DNA from: Bacillus kexueae
Lineage (GTDB): Bacteria; Bacillota; Bacilli; Bacillales; Aeribacillaceae
DNA: 64,000 bases
Reading direction: 5' to 3'
Assembly: GCF_022809095.1 (NCBI RefSeq)
Contig: NZ_JALAZE010000002.1
Coordinates: 248,001-312,000 of the forward strand
Positions 59,006-64,000 of this stretch are shown piece by piece (position 1 is the first letter of the stretch; the number at the start of each line of letters is the position of its first letter). The notes beneath the pieces were generated by a model. The model was given only the letters and a program-made list of their open reading frames with translations. It was not told the DNA's origin and did no database searches. The translations under genes were made by a program, and so were the position numbers.

Positions 59006-59545
59006 ATGAGACGGTTGTATCATCTCTTCTTTCTCATCCCTTTTGCAGTAGTGGTATTTATAAGCTTTAATGACCTTTATTTTGCCAATACTTCTAAAGT
59101 TCAAAAGGAAGAAGCATTTGAAGTGAATGGTCCTTTAACTGTCCGTGTCGTACTCGAACGAATTTATATGGATGGAGAAAAAAGTGAAGAAATTGTAGAG
59201 GAACAAATTTTGTCAATGGAAGACTTTTGGGCTCAGTATGCTGATTGGGAGCTAATAACACAAAATGAAGACGAAATTATATTCCAGAAATATATTGATG
59301 ATATATCACCCCTTTTAAAAGCAAATGGTTATTTTGGCATACAAGAGGATGGTACGCTTAGTATCTTTAATGGAAAGCCGACAAATGGATATCACATCAT
59401 TCAATCGTTTTTCCAGATTGATGTCGGAAAGCTTGAAAGTCATAAACAAACGGAATTAAAAGAAGGAATTCCAATTAAGAATAAAAATCAGTATTTAGAA
59501 GTGATTGAAGCCTTTAAATCCTACTCCATTGATAATGTCCATTGA
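59006..59545 (+). CDS. bofC: Intercompartmental signalling factor BofC
   Basis: Forespore-made inhibitor of the SpoIVB signal that times pro-sigmaK activation. 179 residues: N-terminal membrane or signal segment (YHLFFLIPFAVVVFISF), then the BofC domains with NGPLTVRVVLERIYMDGEKS, SMEDFWAQY and DDISPLLKANGYFGIQEDGT. GAGGTGA upstream of the ATG. In B. subtilis csbX lies between bofC and ruvA; here ruvA follows at once. Confidence 0.93.
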   Translation: MRRLYHLFFLIPFAVVVFISFNDLYFANTSKVQKEEAFEVNGPLTVRVVLERIYMDGEKSEEIVEEQILSMEDFWAQYADWELITQNEDEIIFQKYIDDISPLLKANGYFGIQEDGTLSIFNGKPTNGYHIIQSFFQIDVGKLESHKQTELKEGIPIKNKNQYLEVIEAFKSYSIDNVH

Positions 59546-59551
59546 TACGAT

Positions 59552-59591
59552 GAACACCCTGGATCTTCATTTTGATGAAAGGGTGTTTTTT
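59552..59591 (+). terminator. Intrinsic terminator of bofC
   Basis: AACACCCT pairs with AGGGTGTT around an inner stem (ATCTTCAT/GATGAA), followed by a T-run. Confidence 0.82.
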
Positions 59592-59707
59592 ACGTTTTCT
59601 TTTGGCATCTTAAATTGCCTCTTTTCGAACATGAATTCGTATTTTTTTCTCTTTCTTTCCACACTTTTATGATAAAATGAGAGACAGTCATAAAGAGGTG
59701 AACGAAA

Positions 59708-60319
59708 GTGATTGAATTTGTTAAAGGTACTGTAAGATACATAAGTCCTGAATTTGTGGTAGTTGAAAATGGGGGAATTGGCTATCAAATTGTAACGCCG
59801 AACCCGTTTGTCTATCAAAAATATATGAATCAACAAGTAACCGTATATACGTACCAATATGTTCGAGAAGATTTGATCGCATTATACGGCTTTGAAACGA
59901 GAGAAGAGAAGGCGTTATTTATCAAGTTACTAAATGTAACAGGAATTGGTCCAAAAGGTGGTTTGGCGATTTTAGCATCAGGTGACCCTGGGCAAGTTGT
60001 TGAAGCAATTGAAAATGAAGATGAAAAGTTTTTAGTGAAGTTCCCAGGTGTCGGCAAGAAGACTGCTAGACAAATCATTCTTGACTTAAAAGGAAAATTA
60101 GTAGATATTATTCCCGCTGCTGTATCAACGGATCTATTTAATTATGAAGAAGTAGAAGAGAAAAAGCAGTCAGAAGATGCTTTATCAGAAGCTATCGAAG
60201 CATTAAAAGTGTTAGGCTATAGCGAGAGAGAAATTAATAAAGTGATTCCTTCCCTAAAAGGAGTATCTCTCTCAACAGATCAATATGTAAAAATGGCGCT
60301 ACAAAAGCTATTAAAGTAA
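59708..60319 (+). CDS. ruvA: Holliday junction DNA helicase subunit RuvA
   Basis: Tetrameric junction-binding subunit of RuvAB. 203 residues: OB fold domain I ([20 protein letters not shown]), helix-hairpin-helix motifs in domain II ([35 protein letters not shown]) and domain III at the C-terminus. GTG start with GAGGTGAA upstream. ruvB follows after 10 bases. Confidence 0.97.
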   Translation: MIEFVKGTVRYISPEFVVVENGGIGYQIVTPNPFVYQKYMNQQVTVYTYQYVREDLIALYGFETREEKALFIKLLNVTGIGPKGGLAILASGDPGQVVEAIENEDEKFLVKFPGVGKKTARQIILDLKGKLVDIIPAAVSTDLFNYEEVEEKKQSEDALSEAIEALKVLGYSEREINKVIPSLKGVSLSTDQYVKMALQKLLK

Positions 60320-60329
60320 GGGGATGCTT

Positions 60330-61331
60330 ATGGACGAACGAATTGTTTCCCAACAAGCAGATCTGGAAGATGCGGGTCTGGAGCTAAGCTTACGACCGCA
60401 AACATTAGACCAATATATTGGTCAAAAGAAAGTAAAAGAAAATTTGAAAGTATTTATTGAAGCGGCAAAAATGAGACAGGAGACGCTTGACCATGTTTTA
60501 TTATATGGTCCACCAGGTTTAGGAAAGACGACGTTAGCAACGATCATCGCGAATGAAATGGGGGTTAATGTCCGAACAACAGCAGGGCCAGCCATTGAAC
60601 GACCGGGCGATTTGGCTGCTGTATTAACTGCGTTGGAGCCAGGGGACGTCTTATTTATAGATGAAATTCATCGTCTTCACCGTTCTATTGAAGAAGTTCT
60701 CTATCCAGCAATGGAAGACTTTTGTTTAGATATTGTGATTGGAAAAGGCCCGAGTGCAAGAAGTGTTCGATTAGATTTACCACCGTTCACACTTGTTGGG
60801 GCAACGACAAGAGTAGGCCTTTTAACAGCTCCTTTACGTGATCGTTTTGGGGTGTTAGGAAGGTTAGAATACTATCACGAAGAGGAATTGGCTCAAATTG
60901 TTACTCGCACATCTCAATTGTTTGACATTGAGATAGAAACAGAAGCAGCATTCGAAGTTGCGAGAAGATCTCGAGGCACCCCTCGAATTGCAAATCGGTT
61001 ATTAAGAAGGGTTCGGGATTTTGCTCAAGTGCTACAATACGATAAAATAACAGATGTGCTTGCGAAAGATGCGCTTGAACGACTGCAAGTAGATAAATTA
61101 GGGCTTGATCATATTGATCATAAACTGTTACGTGGAATTATAGAAAAGTTTAATGGGGGACCGGTCGGATTAGATACAATTGCCGCTACCATCGGTGAGG
61201 AGCCTCATACGATTGAAGATGTTTACGAGCCGTATTTGTTACAGATTGGTTTTATGAAACGAACACCGAGGGGCAGAATGGTAACAAACGAGGTGTATCA
61301 CCATTTTGGGCTGGAGGTGCCAAAAGAATGA
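60330..61331 (+). CDS. ruvB: Holliday junction DNA helicase motor subunit RuvB
   Basis: AAA+ motor for branch migration. 333 residues: Walker [10 protein letters not shown], Walker [10 protein letters not shown], sensor GATTRVGLL, arginine-finger region APLRDRFG and C-terminal winged helix. AAGGGG abuts an upstream ATG at 60324, so the ATG at 60330 (MDERIVSQQ) is preferred. Its stop overlaps the next gene. Confidence 0.97.
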   Translation: MDERIVSQQADLEDAGLELSLRPQTLDQYIGQKKVKENLKVFIEAAKMRQETLDHVLLYGPPGLGKTTLATIIANEMGVNVRTTAGPAIERPGDLAAVLTALEPGDVLFIDEIHRLHRSIEEVLYPAMEDFCLDIVIGKGPSARSVRLDLPPFTLVGATTRVGLLTAPLRDRFGVLGRLEYYHEEELAQIVTRTSQLFDIEIETEAAFEVARRSRGTPRIANRLLRRVRDFAQVLQYDKITDVLAKDALERLQVDKLGLDHIDHKLLRGIIEKFNGGPVGLDTIAATIGEEPHTIEDVYEPYLLQIGFMKRTPRGRMVTNEVYHHFGLEVPKE

Positions 61332-61528
61332 CAGAACTTCCGAAGATGTTAATGACGATAGGGGCTGTCCTGTTAATAATCGGTGCCATAATGCATTTAG
61401 TTGGACGACTCCCTGGAGATTTTACGTGGAAAAAAGGAAACGTAACCTTTTACTTTCCTATCATGACGAGCATTATCGTGAGCATTGTTTTAACGCTACT
61501 TTTTACAATCATCAGCCGTTTTAAGTAG
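61328..61528 (+). CDS. DUF2905-family small membrane protein
   Basis: 66 residues with two membrane segments ([20 protein letters not shown] and [18 protein letters not shown]) and the family's [17 protein letters not shown] between them. Starts by ATGA overlap with ruvB. Conserved at this position in Bacillus; function unknown. Confidence 0.88.
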   Translation: MTELPKMLMTIGAVLLIIGAIMHLVGRLPGDFTWKKGNVTFYFPIMTSIIVSIVLTLLFTIISRFK

Positions 61529-61583
61529 GCTTTCATCATTCAAAACGAATATACGAGAGAATAGACAGAAATAAGGTGAGAAC

Positions 61584-62612
61584 ATGAAGTTAGATTTATT
61601 TGATTTTCATTTACCCGAAGAGTTAATTGCTCAAGTACCACTAAAAGAGCGAGATGCTTCGAGACTCATGGTACTTAATAAAGAGACAGGGCATTTTGAG
61701 CACGATCTCTTTAAAAATATATTGAATTACATTCAGCCAGGTGATTGTTTAGTGTTGAATGATACGCGCGTGTTGCCTGCAAGACTATGGGGTGTGAAAG
61801 ATGACACGGGAGCGAAAGTGGAAATTCTTCTACTCAAACAACGAGATGGAGATGTGTGGGAAACACTAGCAAAGCCGGCTAAGCGTATTAAAGAAGGGAC
61901 CGTTGTGACGTTCGGAGATGGGAAGCTAAAAGCAACATGTGTAGGAACCCTTGAACACGGTGGCCGTTTAATGGAATTCTCATATGAAGGAATTTTTCTA
62001 GAAGTATTAGAATCACTTGGTGAGATGCCACTACCACCATATATTAAAGAACAGCTTGATGACAGGGAGCGTTATCAAACGGTTTATTCTCGTGAAAGTG
62101 GTTCTGCAGCAGCACCAACAGCTGGCCTTCATTTTACAGAAGAAATTTTACAACAATTAAAAGATAAAGGGGTTCATATTGCGTTCATTACCCTTCATGT
62201 CGGGTTAGGAACGTTTCGCCCTGTCAATGTTGATAACATAGAAGAACATGAAATGCACGCTGAGTTTTATCAAATGAGTGAAGGAACAGCAGAGCTATTA
62301 AATCAAGTGCGAAAACAAGGTGGACGCATCATTTCTGTTGGAACAACATCTACGAGAACATTGGAAACAATCGCATCGCGACACAATGGAACTTTCGTGG
62401 CTGAAAGCGGGTGGACAGATATTTTTATTTATCCAGGCTTCGAGTTTAAAGCGATTGATGGGATGATTACGAACTTCCACCTTCCAAAATCGTCTTTGAT
62501 TATGCTCATTAGTGCGTTAGCTGGACGTGAAAACGTATTAAACGCATACGAAGCAGCAGTTAAAGAAAAATATCGATTCTTCAGCTTTGGCGATGCCATG
62601 TTCATCATCTAA
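61584..62612 (+). CDS. queA: S-adenosylmethionine:tRNA ribosyltransferase-isomerase QueA
   Basis: Builds epoxyqueuosine from preQ1 in tRNA. 342 residues: [20 protein letters not shown] at the N-terminus, [33 protein letters not shown] and [17 protein letters not shown] upstream of ATG. It pairs with tgt 25 bases downstream in queuosine synthesis. Confidence 0.96.
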   Translation: MKLDLFDFHLPEELIAQVPLKERDASRLMVLNKETGHFEHDLFKNILNYIQPGDCLVLNDTRVLPARLWGVKDDTGAKVEILLLKQRDGDVWETLAKPAKRIKEGTVVTFGDGKLKATCVGTLEHGGRLMEFSYEGIFLEVLESLGEMPLPPYIKEQLDDRERYQTVYSRESGSAAAPTAGLHFTEEILQQLKDKGVHIAFITLHVGLGTFRPVNVDNIEEHEMHAEFYQMSEGTAELLNQVRKQGGRIISVGTTSTRTLETIASRHNGTFVAESGWTDIFIYPGFEFKAIDGMITNFHLPKSSLIMLISALAGRENVLNAYEAAVKEKYRFFSFGDAMFII

Positions 62613-62622
62613 GAGAATTTAA

Positions 62623-63783
<1,161 letters not shown>

Positions 63784-63797
63784 AAAGGGGTGAAAAC

Positions 63798-64000
63798 ATG
63801 GAAGGTTTAGTTAGTACTTTATTGCCACTTATTGCAATGATTGCGGTGTTTTACTTCTTATTAATCCGTCCGCAACAAAAGCAACAGAAGCAAGTTCGCG
63901 ACATGCAGGCAGGCTTACAAAAGGGAGATAAAATTGTAACAATCGGTGGCTTACACGGGATTGTTGACTCTTTAGACGAGGATAAAATCGTCATCAAAGC
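63798..64000 (+). CDS. yajC: Preprotein translocase subunit YajC (partial, cut by window end)
   Basis: First 67 codons of YajC: short N-terminus, one membrane segment (LPLIAMIAVFYFLLIRPQQK, cut to its core) and the family motif RPQQKQQKQVRDM, followed by GDKIVTIGGLHGIV. AAAGGGGTG upstream of ATG. It follows tgt, as in most bacteria, and accessory Sec genes would be expected beyond the window. Confidence 0.95.
   Translation, partial: MEGLVSTLLPLIAMIAVFYFLLIRPQQKQQKQVRDMQAGLQKGDKIVTIGGLHGIVDSLDEDKIVIK

Overview
The window is a chromosomal segment of a low-GC, endospore-forming Firmicute of the Bacillaceae. The evidence is the gene order clpX-lonB-lonA-engB / hemAXCDBL-spoVID-ysxE / valS-folC-spoIIB-maf-radC / mreBCD-minCD-spoIVFAB-rng / rplU-prp-rpmA-spo0B-obgE-pheB-pheA / niaR-nadS | nadBCA / safA-coxA-yebC-bofC-ruvAB-queA-tgt-yajC, which follows the Bacillus subtilis backbone almost gene for gene. 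Many sporulation genes are present (lonB, spoVID, ysxE, spoIIB, spoIVFA/FB, spo0B, safA, coxA, bofC). No rRNA, tRNA, CRISPR array or intact transposase was seen.

Layout. 0-10 kb: proteolysis (clpX, lonB, lonA), the GTPase engB, then an inserted polar amino-acid ABC transporter. 10-17 kb: the complete glutamate-to-uroporphyrinogen haem branch up to hemL. 17-27 kb: spore-coat genes, valS behind a T-box, folC, spoIIB, maf and radC; comC, which B. subtilis has between folC and spoIIB, is absent. 27-35 kb: accessory island between radC and mreB. 35-47 kb: cell shape and division (mreBCD, minCD), pro-sigmaK processing (spoIVFA/FB), rng, the L21-Prp-L27 operon, spo0B and obgE. 47-54 kb: pheB/pheA and the NiaR-controlled NAD genes. 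54-64 kb: safA, an ammonia-dependent nadE inserted before coxA, yebC, bofC, ruvAB, queA, tgt and the start of yajC.

The most unusual part is the island at 26.8-32.5 kb. It looks like a decaying polymorphic-toxin locus. A three-repeat peptidoglycan-binding toxin-like gene is broken by one nonsense codon and two single-base frameshifts. A 601-bp direct repeat carries the radC 3' end, the intergenic region and the 5' end of that gene to a second place 2.5 kb downstream. There the same N-terminus is followed by a different, heavily mutated C-terminal domain that reads as a CdiA-type bacterial RNase A toxin, followed by a truncated CdiI-like immunity gene. Further orphan immunity-like genes follow. 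The pattern of constant N-terminus, variable C-terminus and immunity gene, with recombination anchored in radC, is visible directly in the sequence; the family assignments of the broken domains rest on motif recognition.

Other points of interest: a 140-180-bp repeat occurs four times, always starting at the T-run of an intrinsic terminator; a gene next to minD has a near-identical copy of only its first 45 codons 1.1 kb away; a 48-residue CxC/CxxC protein lies opposite lonB; and plausible sigmaF (lonB), sigmaE (safA, spoIVFA) and sigmaG (bofC) promoters and a NiaR operator can be read.
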